From the NCBI GenBank assembly GCA_021818425.1, contig JAKAEC010000012.1, positions 1 to 40,071 of the forward strand: a DNA stretch of 40,071 nucleotides, in the 5' to 3' direction. The position numbers were made by a program, and so were the translations under genes. This DNA is from Pseudomonadota bacterium (GTDB lineage: Bacteria; Pseudomonadota; Alphaproteobacteria; Acetobacterales; Acetobacteraceae). Below, in pieces: positions 17,574 to 25,884 of the stretch. The notes below the pieces were generated by a model, which did no database searches, had not been told where the DNA came from, and saw nothing but the letters and a program-made list of their open reading frames with translations. The stretch's first letter is position 1. Each line of letters starts with the position of its first letter.

Positions 17574-18797
17574 TTAAATCTGAACTAGACGCTGACCGTC
17601 TTGCTGTTCCGTCTGAATGACGGAAGTGTTGGCCTGATAAGCCTGCTGATACTGGATCAGCGACACGAGCAGCGAAGACGTGGTTGCATTGGAAGCTTCA
17701 AGCTCGCCACCTGCGAGCGTGCCGGCCAAGCCGTTACCGGGCGTGTTTACCACCGGTTGGCCAGATGTCGTGCTTGTTGTAAAAAGATTCCCTGTAACGG
17801 GTGTAAGGCCCTCTGGGTTTATGAAGTTTGCGAGCGCGATCTTTCCCGCAGAAACCGTTTGCCCATTGGAATATGTTGCCTTGATAGAGCCGTCCGAGCC
17901 TATGCTGCTACCGGTATAGCTGCCCGGTGCATAGCCATCATTGGTGAGTCCAGCCACGGAGAAGTTTTGCGCCGACAAAGTTGTGCCAGTAAAATTGAAC
18001 GCGATGTTCGATGCTGCAGCACCGTTACCCCAATTCACGCTGAGCGTGGCAGGGCTGCCGGAGGTTAGCTTACCAGAGGTAGAAAAATTTAGCGTGGTTA
18101 AATTTTGTGGCGTACCAACGGCAGTGCCGTTAGCAAGCTGCGGCTGGGCATAAACTGTCCAGCTTGGCGTTGCCCCCGCAGTGGTAGGCTGGTTCTGCAC
18201 CAAATATAGCTGCGTGCGGTTGGCGTTGCCGAGCGAGTCATACGTCACCACCGAGGTGCTCTCGCTATACGTCGTCGGATCCGCCGGGTTGAAAGTAGTG
18301 GTGGAGGGGATCTGTGCGTCACCAGAGTTGAGATTGAGGGTTGCGCCGATATTGGCGCTGGCGTTGGCCGGAACCGCACCAGTGTTAATAGAGATGGGCC
18401 CCAACGTGCCCCCAGCTATACCGCTAGCATTGCTATAACCGAGCACGGAAGCGCCGTTCAGTGTTTGCAACTGACCGTTTGCGCTTAGCTGAAAAGCACC
18501 ATCGCGCGTATATTGCTGAGTGCCGTTACTGGAGACCAGAAAATATCCATTACCTTGAATAGCGGCGTCCATGGAGTTTCCGGTTGCAGTCAAGTTGCCT
18601 TGTGTTAGATCGGTAGAAATACCTTCCGTTGCAGTGCCGATGCCTGGCGTGTTGGTTGCATTGGCGGGAAACACATCTTCGAACAATGCTGTTTGACTTT
18701 TATATGCCGTGGTACTGGCGTTCGCGAGGTCGTTGGAAACCGTGTTGAGGCCGGTCTGTGCACCGAGCAGACCAGATAAGGCTGTTTGCAATGTCAT
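17574..18797 (-). CDS. flgE: Flagellar hook protein FlgE
   Basis: 407 residues. The N-terminus (LQTALSGLLGAQTGLNTVSN, then DLANASTTAYKSQ), the segment GNSMDAAIQGNGYFLVSSNG and the C-terminus (GGELEASNATTSSLLVSLIQ, then YQQAYQANTSVIQTEQQ) identify FlgE. Residues about 150-300 are the surface-exposed Ser/Thr/Ala-rich insert. It polymerises into the hook with FlgD as cap and FliK as length ruler. Its ATG overlaps the flgD stop by 4 nt. Confidence 0.95.
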   Translation of the reverse strand: MTLQTALSGLLGAQTGLNTVSNDLANASTTAYKSQTALFEDVFPANATNTPGIGTATEGISTDLTQGNLTATGNSMDAAIQGNGYFLVSSNGTQQYTRDGAFQLSANGQLQTLNGASVLGYSNASGIAGGTLGPISINTGAVPANASANIGATLNLNSGDAQIPSTTTFNPADPTTYSESTSVVTYDSLGNANRTQLYLVQNQPTTAGATPSWTVYAQPQLANGTAVGTPQNLTTLNFSTSGKLTSGSPATLSVNWGNGAAASNIAFNFTGTTLSAQNFSVAGLTNDGYAPGSYTGSSIGSDGSIKATYSNGQTVSAGKIALANFINPEGLTPVTGNLFTTSTTSGQPVVNTPGNGLAGTLAGGELEASNATTSSLLVSLIQYQQAYQANTSVIQTEQQDGQRLVQI

Positions 18798-19480
18798 GAG
18801 GAAGCTCCAAGAACGGTTTGCACGGAAGAAACTGGCAGAGGAGTCGCGGATCCGGCCACGCTGAGCGTGGGGGCGGAACCGGAAAGATTGACTCCTTGAA
18901 CATCATAGACCGTGTAGGGCGTTGCCGAGATGGCGCTGCCGCTGGCATCGGTGGCAGAGATATCATAGCTGTAAGTGGTATTAGCGGCGGCACCGCCCCA
19001 GCTGAAATTTTGTACCCCGGCGGGCAGCGCGCCGAGATTCAGTGTGGTTGCGATGCTGCCATTCGGGTTAATGACCGTGACGTTGGCGCTGGTCGCAGCA
19101 CTCGGCAGGCTGAAGGCACCATTCGCCTTACCCGTCGAAGAAGAGATAATGGCATTGCCACTCACCGCCACTTGCCTGCCAACCAGGGAAGATGCTTGTG
19201 CGATTTGCGAGGCACCATTGGCGCCGGCAATCGAGCTGAGTTGTGTATTAATCTGGTTGATGCCCTGAACCGTGGAAATAGCCGCGAACTCCTGCGCCAT
19301 CTGGGTGGGGTTAGCCGGTGAGGTTGGCGACTGGTACTTTAACTGGGCCGTCAAAAGCTGCAGAAAATCGGATTGCGTTAGTGTCGAAGCGCTGCTGGAG
19401 GACGCAGTGCTGGCCGTGGTGGAGGCCGCAACCGATGCGGCGTTTACCGAATTGGCACTGTTCGTTGCAAGAGTCGTCAT
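18794..19480 (-). CDS. flgD: Flagellar hook cap / hook assembly protein FlgD
   Basis: 228 residues. After an Ala/Ser/Thr-rich start comes the FlgD signature TLTQSDFLQLLTAQLKYQSP, then NPTQMAQEFAAISTVQGINQ. A C-terminal Ig-like beta-rich region follows (INPNGSIATTLNLGALPAGV, YDISATDASGSAIS). FlgD caps the growing hook. The ATG shares one base with the flgC stop. Confidence 0.94.
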   Translation of the reverse strand: MTTLATNSANSVNAASVAASTTASTASSSSASTLTQSDFLQLLTAQLKYQSPTSPANPTQMAQEFAAISTVQGINQINTQLSSIAGANGASQIAQASSLVGRQVAVSGNAIISSSTGKANGAFSLPSAATSANVTVINPNGSIATTLNLGALPAGVQNFSWGGAAANTTYSYDISATDASGSAISATPYTVYDVQGVNLSGSAPTLSVAGSATPLPVSSVQTVLGASS

Positions 19481-19920
19481 CAGGCCACCTGAAAGCTGTT
19501 GATCATTTGCTGGTCGATCCTGCTTGTCTGTTGCAGCATCGCTACAGACGCCGAATAGGAGCTGGAGCTGTCGATCATGTTCACCATTTCTTCGACCGGC
19601 GAGACATTCGACGACATCACATAGCCAGAGGCATTGGCGTAGGGATTGCCGGGGTCATATTTCATAACCGGTGGGGCATTGCTTTGCACATTGGCAACAA
19701 CCCGAACACCAAGGTCGGCATTTCCGAGGGACGCACTGCCGCCGTTGCCATCACTACCCACGACTGGTTGCGCTTGAAATACCAGTTCATGCGCGCGATA
19801 CGGCTGCTCGCCAGGAGCCGCCACCGAGGACGCATTAGCGAGATTCGACGAGATGGCGCCCATGCGCATGTCCTGGGCACTCAAAGCGCTGCCGATAATC
19901 GAAAAAATGCCGCTACTCAT
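19480..19920 (-). CDS. flgC: Flagellar proximal rod protein FlgC
   Basis: 146 residues. The N-terminal coil (IGSALSAQDMRMGAISSNLA) and C-terminal block (ASGYVMSSNVSPVEEMVNMI, then SSSYSASVAMLQQTSRI) match FlgC. The N-P-Y-A pattern typical before the C-terminal coil is present (PGNPYANASGYV). It follows flgB by 32 nt and abuts flgD. Confidence 0.93.
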   Translation of the reverse strand: MSSGIFSIIGSALSAQDMRMGAISSNLANASSVAAPGEQPYRAHELVFQAQPVVGSDGNGGSASLGNADLGVRVVANVQSNAPPVMKYDPGNPYANASGYVMSSNVSPVEEMVNMIDSSSSYSASVAMLQQTSRIDQQMINSFQVA

Positions 19921-19952
19921 ATGTCTGACTCCCTATCAAACAGCTTTGCCGG

Positions 19953-20303
19953 CTAGATGCCGTTCGGATTTGGCCGCAATGCGGTCACAAGATCAGTTGT
20001 TGCTTGATGCAGAAAAACCGTTGAAGCTTGCAGGTCCTGGCCATTCTGTGCGGCTTCCACGCGTTCACTATCGAGCGAAACATCGTTGCCATTAAGTCCA
20101 ACAGCGCCATTCTGCCGATACTCCGGCCCGGAGGCGGCACCCGTTTGCACGCCGAGCGCGCTCGCCAGCGCGGCATTAAACGGTATGTCAACAGCTTTAT
20201 AGCCAGGGGTGTCCGCATTGGCTATGTTGTTGGCAATCAAATCCGAGCGTTCCTGCCGGACATTGATGACCGCGCCGTAGAAATCCAGAAATCCCACCTG
20301 CAT
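19953..20303 (-). CDS. flgB: Flagellar proximal rod protein FlgB
   Basis: 116 residues from the ATG at 20303-20301, which has a GGAAGG ribosome site about 9 nt upstream. A TTG at 20369 would add 22 residues without family likeness. It contains QERSDLIANNIANADTPGYK and AVDIPFN, the FlgB hallmark, and a C-terminal coil. It is the first gene of the minus-strand flagellar operon. The 5' region up to 20400 should hold its promoter, though no sigma-54 or sigma-28 match was convincing. Confidence 0.93.
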   Translation of the reverse strand: MQVGFLDFYGAVINVRQERSDLIANNIANADTPGYKAVDIPFNAALASALGVQTGAASGPEYRQNGAVGLNGNDVSLDSERVEAAQNGQDLQASTVFLHQATTDLVTALRPNPNGI

Positions 20304-20398
20304 TGCCGTCCGCCTTCCGTATTGGAACAAAGTCTTGCCGGTGGTGCCCCGTAGAGACACCTGGAACAACGTTTAAAAAACGAAGTTTAAGGGATGGT

Positions 20399-20423
20399 AA
20401 AAAAAATGCCGAATCGGGGCATT
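20399..20423 (-). terminator. Intrinsic terminator downstream of the cheY unit, upstream of flgB
   Basis: On the minus strand AATGCC and GGCATT (20423-20418 with 20410-20405) form a 6-bp stem with a 7-nt loop, directly followed by a run of T (complement of the A8 at 20399-20406). It is about 107 bp past the stop of the 147-residue gene at 20530, so it probably ends the cheY transcript. A second, weaker hairpin (20514-20529, GCACC/GGTGC) immediately follows that stop codon. The plus side is also T-rich (20424-20435). Confidence 0.6.
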
Positions 20424-20529
20424 CTTATTTTTCTTGTCGGCACTGATATATTCGAAGACAGACAGACATCTTTTCCGAAAAAAATGAACCTGATGAAAAA
20501 AATTCTGCCCAGAGCACCTCGAAGGGTGC

Positions 20530-20973
20530 CTACCCCGCCTGCAGACGGTTTAAAACATCCTCATGCAGGCGTCTTTGGTCGTCACTAACATACAGCGCCG
20601 CCAAATCCGCCGAGGCAAAGCGGCTACCCTCGGGCATCCGCGCGCTCGACATGCGTTCCAGCGCGGTAATCACGCAATCGGCAATCTGGCGGGCAAAATC
20701 CTGCCTTTGCGCCTGAAAGAACGCCAGAGCATCGAGCTGGTGGCGTATCGTGGTGATCTTCGAAATCGCCTCACTTATCTCCTTGTCCAGCAGCAAGCTA
20801 GACTTTGGAGCATCACGGGTAATATCCGCCAGCAGCCCCGCCAACCAGGATAGCAGCGCCGATGTCTGCCACAGCAGATCAAAAGCCTCGCTGGCATCCA
20901 TCCGATCCCGCAGGTTTGAAACCTGCTCGGCCAAAATGGCGCAAACCAGCCGTTCGTTTGATTCTTCTACCAT
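20530..20973 (-). CDS. Uncharacterised helical protein next to CheY, possibly CheZ-like or chemotaxis-associated
   Basis: 147 residues, predicted almost entirely helical, with no signal peptide or membrane segment. I do not recognise a named family with certainty. The segment FFQAQRQDFARQIADCVITA resembles the Q-D-x-x-x-Q helix of CheZ and of related alphaproteobacterial helical chemotaxis proteins. The end LAALYVSDDQRRLHEDVLNR resembles the short YxS-x-x-x-R-x-x-H tail seen in chemotaxis accessory proteins. It starts 16 bp after the cheY-like stop on the same strand and ends before the terminator at 20399-20423. These two facts suggest a partner or phosphatase for that response regulator, but the function is inferred only from context and weak motif resemblance. 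Confidence 0.6.
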   Translation of the reverse strand: MVEESNERLVCAILAEQVSNLRDRMDASEAFDLLWQTSALLSWLAGLLADITRDAPKSSLLLDKEISEAISKITTIRHQLDALAFFQAQRQDFARQIADCVITALERMSSARMPEGSRFASADLAALYVSDDQRRLHEDVLNRLQAG

Positions 20974-20989
20974 GCTAACTGCCCACCCA

Positions 20990-21361
20990 CTACTTCAGCG
21001 GGCACAACTGTTTGACGACCGAAAGCAACTGATTCGGCTCGGCCGGCTTGGTCAACCAGCCCGAAGCCCCTGCCGCCCGCGCTTCATCCCGCTTGCGGCC
21101 ACCAGATTCGGTGGTGAGCACAATAATAGGCGTATAACGTGCCGTAGGGATCTTGCGGGCCTCCTTGATGAAGCCGATCCCATCCATATCCGGCATATTC
21201 AGATCGGTTAGGATAACGGAGGGCTTCACCCCATCCGTCAATTTGGTGATGCCCTCGCGGCCGTTCATGCCCGTCTCGACGTCGTAGCCGGCGCCTTTCA
21301 GTATATGAGACAAACTCATCACCATTGTGGCTGAATCGTCAAGGACAAGAATCGTCGGCAT
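20990..21361 (-). CDS. cheY: CheY-like single-domain response regulator
   Basis: 123 residues, one receiver domain and no output domain. The acidic pair D8-D9, phosphoacceptor D53 (in VILTDLNMPDMDG), T83 (VLTTES) and K105 (WLTKP) are all present. W102 occupies the position near the switch aromatic residue. It is isolated from a full chemotaxis cluster but placed between the two flagellar operons and divergent from fliE, which suggests that it acts on the motor or on flagellar regulation. The specific CheY role is inferred. Confidence 0.85.
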   Translation of the reverse strand: MPTILVLDDSATMVMSLSHILKGAGYDVETGMNGREGITKLTDGVKPSVILTDLNMPDMDGIGFIKEARKIPTARYTPIIVLTTESGGRKRDEARAAGASGWLTKPAEPNQLLSVVKQLCPLK

Positions 21362-21393
21362 ATGAACACGGCTCCATTCTGGTGACGTCGATT

Positions 21394-21427
21394 ACCGGAG
21401 TTTGATACTAAAGTATTGAAGCCCGGT
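21394..21427. promoter_or_regulatory. 34-bp symmetrical dyad in the cheY-fliE divergent region, candidate operator
   Basis: The sequence is symmetrical about 21410/21411. ACCGG (21394-21398) pairs with CCGGT (21423-21427), and ATACT (21405-21409) with AGTAT (21412-21416). The 6-nt spacers are of equal length and contain two further matched pairs. It lies 33 bp upstream of the cheY-like ATG and about 220 bp upstream of fliE. Such spaced dyads are typical of dimeric regulator sites, but an mRNA hairpin in the cheY leader is also possible. The rest of 21362-21645 shows no convincing promoter. Confidence 0.35.
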
Positions 21428-21645
21428 TAAAACGCGCGCGATGATGATTTCCTCCAGATGGGCGTAATTTTAAGAGTTCGTTAGGAAGGCCACCCTAATC
21501 GTACGGCATGAGCAAAGTTTTCCTGCTTCGTGCAAAAAAATTTAATGGCATAATCGCTTTGCCAAATCGGATCCGGGCCGCCGTGTTTCCATAGCGGCTT
21601 CACCGCCATCCCATTCAACCACACCATTCAAAAGGAAAGGTTATC

Positions 21646-21948
21646 ATGGTTTCCAGCATCGCGGCGCAGGGCGTTATATCGGCCGCAACCAGCCTTACCA
21701 ACAGCGGATCCACGAGTACCCAGCCGGGGAATTTTCTCAGCCTAGTTGCTGACGCTCTGCAAGGCGTCAGCGCACAGCAATCGGCCGCCACCGCCGCGGA
21801 AGCGGGATATGCGGCTGGCGTGCCGGGCGCTACTTTGGGCAAAGCGCTGGTAGCGAGCGACCGGGCGACTGTGGCATGGAATGCAACGGTCGCCGTACGC
21901 AACGAAGTTGTTTCCGCCTATCAGGCGGTCATGAACATGCAGTTCTGA
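21646..21948 (+). CDS. fliE: Flagellar MS-ring/rod adaptor protein FliE
   Basis: 100 residues, preceded by AAAGGAAAGG (21631-21640). It has the FliE layout of a variable N-terminus, the central FLSLVADALQGVSAQQSAAT, and the C-terminal ATVAWNATVAVRNEVVSAYQ followed by AVMNMQF. FliE joins the MS-ring to the proximal rod. It is the first gene of the plus-strand flagellar operon and is 3 nt ahead of fliF. Confidence 0.92.
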   Translation: MVSSIAAQGVISAATSLTNSGSTSTQPGNFLSLVADALQGVSAQQSAATAAEAGYAAGVPGATLGKALVASDRATVAWNATVAVRNEVVSAYQAVMNMQF

Positions 21949-21951
21949 TCC

Positions 21952-23478
21952 ATGCGCAACTGGCGTGAAATACTGGCCCGGCTACAGGAACAGGCATCGA
22001 AACTCCCGAAGCTGCTATGGGTAGCGGGTGCTGTCGTATTTGTTTCTCTCAGCGCGGTGATGTGGCTGGAGCTTTCCAGCCCGCCTTATGCGGTGTTGAG
22101 CGAAGGGCTTTCCCCCGCCGACGGCGGCAAGGTCATCGCGCAGTTGCAGAAACTGGGCATTCCGTATCAATTACAGGCAGCTGGCAACATCATCCTGGTT
22201 CCAGCCCCACAACTGGCCCAGGCGCGACTGCAACTCGGCGCCGAGCATGTGCCGGGCTCTAGTACGCAAACCGCCTGGAGCCAGCTTGAAAGCGCGCCGA
22301 TGACCACATCGGACCTCGCGCAATCCACGATGGCAACACAGGCTCTGGAGCTGTCTCTAGAACAGTCCATCGAAGCAATGGCAGGCATCCGCAGCGCGCA
22401 GGTATTCCTGGCGCTGCCCGCCGAAACACCATTTCTCGCAGACCAGCCCAAGCCTGCTGCCTCTGTAGTCGTGGATGCCGATCAGATGCAGGCCGCAGCG
22501 CAGGGCGAGACGATTGCCCGCCTGGTGGCGGGCGCCGTGCCGGGACTGGCCGCAGCGGATGTCACCGTGGTGACAACCTCGGGCGCAACCGTTTACCCCG
22601 CCGGCGGAGCGATGAATACCGGCACCCAGATGGCAACGGAGGCCGAAGTGGAGGCCAGCTCTGCCGCGCGTGTTGCCGGTTTGCTAATTCCATTGGTAGG
22701 GGCGCACAATTTCAGGACTGATGTCTCAGCAAATCTGGACTTCACCCAGGCGAGCATCCACGAGACGACTTACGGCCCCGGACACATCGTGGAGCATTCG
22801 AGCAGCAACCAAACATCGCAAACCGGCTCGGATGGCGCGGCACTTGGCATACCGGGTGCGCTCTCTAACGAGCCGCCAAGTCAAACTACAGCCGCGCCGG
22901 CGAAAGCTGCAAATAATAAAGCATCCGGGGCAAAACAGACTCCTGCAGCAGCCCCGCAAGAACCACGCCGCACCAGCAATGACCTTAACCAGACCTTTGT
23001 AACCGACCAAACAGTGAGCGATATCACCAAGCCGTCCTGGGCTGTGAAAGCCGTCGCGATCTCGGTGGTCCTGAATCAATTGGCAATGCCAAAAAATCTG
23101 ACGGTGCAACAGATCAAGACCGCAATCAGCGCCGCCTTTTCCTATCCGGACGTAACCGTGAACGTGCTGGTAACCCCATTCCAGAAGCAACCCGTGCCCC
23201 TGGCATCGGCCCCGCTTATCGCGGCGGCCAACCCTCTGGCGCACGCAATACTTGAGGTACTGGCGGCGCTGGCGCTGTTATTCGGCCTAGCTCTTCCCGC
23301 CGGGCGGCGCATCGCAAACCTAGACGTCAAAACCCTACTGCCGCCGCCGCAATCTGGTCCACGACCGATGCCGGTCATTACTCCGCCGCGGGATTTCTCT
23401 GAATTGCGTGATCTGGCCTCGGAGAACATCCCGGGCGTCGCACGACTCCTCCAAAGCTGGGCTGAAGAAAATGACTGA
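21952..23478 (+). CDS. fliF: Flagellar MS-ring protein FliF
   Basis: 508 residues with two membrane helices (about residues 20-40 and 425-450). The periplasmic ring-building motifs are present: LSPADGGKVIAQLQKLGIPY, the ARLQLGAEHVPGSS segment, ELSLEQSIEAMAGIRSAQVF and VADVTVV-type repeats. The cytoplasmic C-terminus (FSELRDLASENIPGVARLLQ, then SWAEEN) is the FliG-binding tail. Its stop overlaps the fliG start by 8 nt. Confidence 0.95.
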   Translation: MRNWREILARLQEQASKLPKLLWVAGAVVFVSLSAVMWLELSSPPYAVLSEGLSPADGGKVIAQLQKLGIPYQLQAAGNIILVPAPQLAQARLQLGAEHVPGSSTQTAWSQLESAPMTTSDLAQSTMATQALELSLEQSIEAMAGIRSAQVFLALPAETPFLADQPKPAASVVVDADQMQAAAQGETIARLVAGAVPGLAAADVTVVTTSGATVYPAGGAMNTGTQMATEAEVEASSAARVAGLLIPLVGAHNFRTDVSANLDFTQASIHETTYGPGHIVEHSSSNQTSQTGSDGAALGIPGALSNEPPSQTTAAPAKAANNKASGAKQTPAAAPQEPRRTSNDLNQTFVTDQTVSDITKPSWAVKAVAISVVLNQLAMPKNLTVQQIKTAISAAFSYPDVTVNVLVTPFQKQPVPLASAPLIAAANPLAHAILEVLAALALLFGLALPAGRRIANLDVKTLLPPPQSGPRPMPVITPPRDFSELRDLASENIPGVARLLQSWAEEND

Positions 23479-24496
23479 AGACACCAAGCAGCTACCCGCC
23501 CCCTCGGCCCTTTCTGGACCAGAGCGCGCAGCCATGGTGCTGCGTGAACTGGGCGAAGAAACCGCCGCAGCCGTACTGCGCGAGATGGATGAAATGTCCG
23601 TCAACCGCATCTCGACAGCAATGTCGACTCTTAAGGGCGTCACAGCGCAACTGCGGGAAGACGTCTTGCTGTCCTTTGCATCGGATCTTGGCATCACCGC
23701 AATTGGCGGCGACAGCATGAAGTTCTTGAACCGGGTGCTGACAAATGCGTTAGGCGAAAACAACGCGAAGGAAATTCTTGATCGCCTGCGTCGCCATGAA
23801 CGGCGCTCAACCTTCTACCTGCCGCCGAATACCGACGCTCGTACATTAGCGATGCAGATGGCACATGAACGGCCGCAAACCATCGCCCTGTTGTTGGCAC
23901 ATATTCCCCACGACATGGGCGCAAACTTGCTCAGTTTTCTGCCCGAGGCGCTGGCCGCCGAGGCACTTTACCGCTTCTCCAATCTCGATGTGGTTTCACC
24001 TAGCGTGGTGAAAGAGCTGCGCGACATGCTGGACGAATTGGCGATGCAAACCGGGACCGGCGGACGGCGCGTAACCAATTTGGGCGGCGCCAAGCAAACA
24101 GCCGATATCCTTAACCATTTCCCCTCGGCGATGTCTGACACCGTGCTGAGCGCGATTGATGAGCGGGACGCCAAAACGGCAGAAAAAATCCGCGAAAACC
24201 TGTTCACGTTTGTCGATCTCGGTCGCTTGCCAGATCGCTCGATGCAGATTCTGCTGCGAGAAGTACCGTCGGAAAAGCTAGCCCCCGCGCTGCGCCTAGT
24301 GGACGAGACACTGCGGGAGCGCTTCTTCCAGAACCTCTCGGCCAGGCAGGCGGAGGTGCTGAAGGAAGAACTAACAAACGGTCCGCCGATTCGACGTGCC
24401 GACGCTCTGGCCGCACAGAGCGAGGTCGTCGATGCCGCGCTGAAGCTCGCTGGAGAGGGACGCATTTCCATCAGCGCCACCGAGGAGATGGTTTGA
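23471..24496 (+). CDS. fliG: Flagellar motor switch protein FliG
   Basis: 341 residues from the ATG at 23471-23473, which overlaps fliF by 8 nt (ATGACTGA). A longer frame back to 23408 lies inside fliF. The N-terminal domain (SGPERAAMVLRELGEETAAA) binds FliF. The middle domain carries HERPQTIALLLAHI, the counterpart of the EHPQR motif. The C-terminal torque domain includes VDLGRLPDRSMQILLREVPS and LAPALRLVDETLRERFFQNL with its charged residues. It couples stator force to the rotor. Confidence 0.95.
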   Translation: MTEDTKQLPAPSALSGPERAAMVLRELGEETAAAVLREMDEMSVNRISTAMSTLKGVTAQLREDVLLSFASDLGITAIGGDSMKFLNRVLTNALGENNAKEILDRLRRHERRSTFYLPPNTDARTLAMQMAHERPQTIALLLAHIPHDMGANLLSFLPEALAAEALYRFSNLDVVSPSVVKELRDMLDELAMQTGTGGRRVTNLGGAKQTADILNHFPSAMSDTVLSAIDERDAKTAEKIRENLFTFVDLGRLPDRSMQILLREVPSEKLAPALRLVDETLRERFFQNLSARQAEVLKEELTNGPPIRRADALAAQSEVVDAALKLAGEGRISISATEEMV

Positions 24497-25884
24497 TGCC
24501 GGTTTCACCTCCCATATCCGTCACGCAAAGCACCGCACCGTCTGCCAGCACCGGAACGGCAACGGACGCCTCGGCGTGGCAGAACGCGTTGGCCAATACC
24601 AGCGACAACACCGCAGCCAGCACCAATGCCAACACCAATGCCAACACTGTGCCCGCGCCAGCCAAGTCCACCAGTGCGCCGCATGATCTCACCACCCGCA
24701 AGGCGTCAGCTGACCCGACACCATCAGCTCTGGCGGAGGACAGCACCTCGGCGCAACACACCGGGACACCCGAAGCCTCCGTGCTGCTTAGCGCCACCAC
24801 GCCCTCGAAGCATACCCGACAGGAAAAGCAAACGCTTCTGCCGGCAACGCCTGTAGGGCTAGCCGTGCCTCTCCAGCCAGTGCCGGAAAAGCTGAGCGCC
24901 ACAAGCAACGCGAAAGCACCGAGTGACACCGGCCAAACCACAACCAGCACCGAACCCGGCCAAGCGGCCGCAGTAGGCAACTCGCTTGTACCGGCAGCCA
25001 GCGCCACTCAGGCCATTACTGGGGCTGGTGTTTCGACGCCCCATTCAACTTCAGCAGCCACGCCCAGCACGAACGACGTGAAACCCGCTAGCACTGCGGC
25101 AAATGCCGCACCGGCTATACCGGCGCCAGAACACAACTTGCCCTCCACGCAAGCGGTAGTTAGTGCCCAACGCGGGTCCACGCCAAGCATTACACCGTCC
25201 CGCGCTACCACTACCGCGGGCACCGCTGCTGCCACTGCTGCCACTGCTGCCACGACCGCTGCCACGGAAGCACCCGTCGCCAAAGGGCCTGTTGTTTCCA
25301 CCAGCACGGCTCAGGCTGTCAGTCTGCGCACGGCGCAGCTTGCCGACGCCGGCACCGTACTGCGCAGCGGCAAGGAGGATAAAGCCAACGCCCAGCAACT
25401 CCCCCCCTTCGGTGGGACGGGCGCCAGCACCGCTATCATCCCGACTGTCAATGCCAGCAGTGTTCCCGCTACCACGGGAACAAACGCCATCTCCGCCAAT
25501 ACCGGCACGAGCGCGACAGCGCTGGCGGCGACGGTCACGGCACTGCATCAATCCGGCCAGACCAGCACAGTACTCCGGCTGGACCCACCAGGACTTGGGC
25601 ATCTCTCTGTGCAGGTCAATCTTAGCACGCAGGGACAAGTAAATGTGCTGTTCGTGCCCAGCTCCGCCGACGCCGCGCAGGCCATACAAGCCTCCCTGCC
25701 CGGCTTGGGCGGCGCCATGGCGCAGTCCGGCCTAACGCTAGGCCAAGCGCAGGTGGGCGGACAGTTCTCCCAGCAAAGTGGGCAGAACGGGCAAAACGGC
25801 TATACCCCGCCTCGCCAGAACCAAGCTGCCACTTTCAGCGCCGACGCATCCTCCACGCCGAGCGGAATAAGCGCATATGCTTGA
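24496..25884 (+). CDS. fliK: Flagellar hook-length control protein FliK
   Basis: 462 residues. The first 330 or so are a low-complexity Ala/Thr/Ser/Pro-rich region consistent with the flexible ruler. The C-terminal domain (about residues 350-420) shows the Flg_hook pattern VLRLDPPGLGHLSVQVNLST and GQVNVLFVPSSADAAQAIQA, which signals FlhB to switch substrates. The ATG (24496-24498) overlaps the fliG stop by one base, and the stop overlaps fliM by 8 nt. Short tandem repeats at 24622-24645 and 25228-25254 could alter its length by slippage. Confidence 0.85.
   Translation: MPVSPPISVTQSTAPSASTGTATDASAWQNALANTSDNTAASTNANTNANTVPAPAKSTSAPHDLTTRKASADPTPSALAEDSTSAQHTGTPEASVLLSATTPSKHTRQEKQTLLPATPVGLAVPLQPVPEKLSATSNAKAPSDTGQTTTSTEPGQAAAVGNSLVPAASATQAITGAGVSTPHSTSAATPSTNDVKPASTAANAAPAIPAPEHNLPSTQAVVSAQRGSTPSITPSRATTTAGTAAATAATAATTAATEAPVAKGPVVSTSTAQAVSLRTAQLADAGTVLRSGKEDKANAQQLPPFGGTGASTAIIPTVNASSVPATTGTNAISANTGTSATALAATVTALHQSGQTSTVLRLDPPGLGHLSVQVNLSTQGQVNVLFVPSSADAAQAIQASLPGLGGAMAQSGLTLGQAQVGGQFSQQSGQNGQNGYTPPRQNQAATFSADASSTPSGISAYA
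24622..24645 (+). repeat. fliK: Tandem 12-bp repeat inside fliK
   Basis: ACCAATGCCAAC occurs twice in a row (24622-24633 and 24634-24645), encoding Thr-Asn-Ala-Asn twice in the flexible N-terminal part of FliK. Indels of whole units keep the frame. Confidence 0.8.
25228..25254 (+). repeat. fliK: Tandem 9-bp repeat inside fliK
   Basis: GCTGCCACT is repeated at 25228-25236 and 25237-25245, with a third copy differing only at the last base (25246-25254). It encodes Ala-Ala-Thr units in the linker ahead of the FliK C-terminal domain, and unit changes keep the frame. Confidence 0.8.

Noticed and set aside
21546-21562. Sigma-54-like pattern TGGCA...TTTGC upstream of fliE
   Set aside because: The GG and GC elements are 12 nt apart instead of the required 10, so it is not a proper -24/-12 promoter.
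24471-25007. 178-residue minus-strand open frame opposite fliK
   Set aside because: It is a mirror of the repetitive GC-rich fliK coding sequence, has no ribosome site, and its Val/Ala/Ser-rich protein resembles nothing.
25468-25500. Possible fliC or flagellin-related segment in the low-complexity part of fliK
   Set aside because: The Thr/Ala/Asn-rich composition only superficially resembles flagellin. No flagellin D0 coil is present anywhere in the window.
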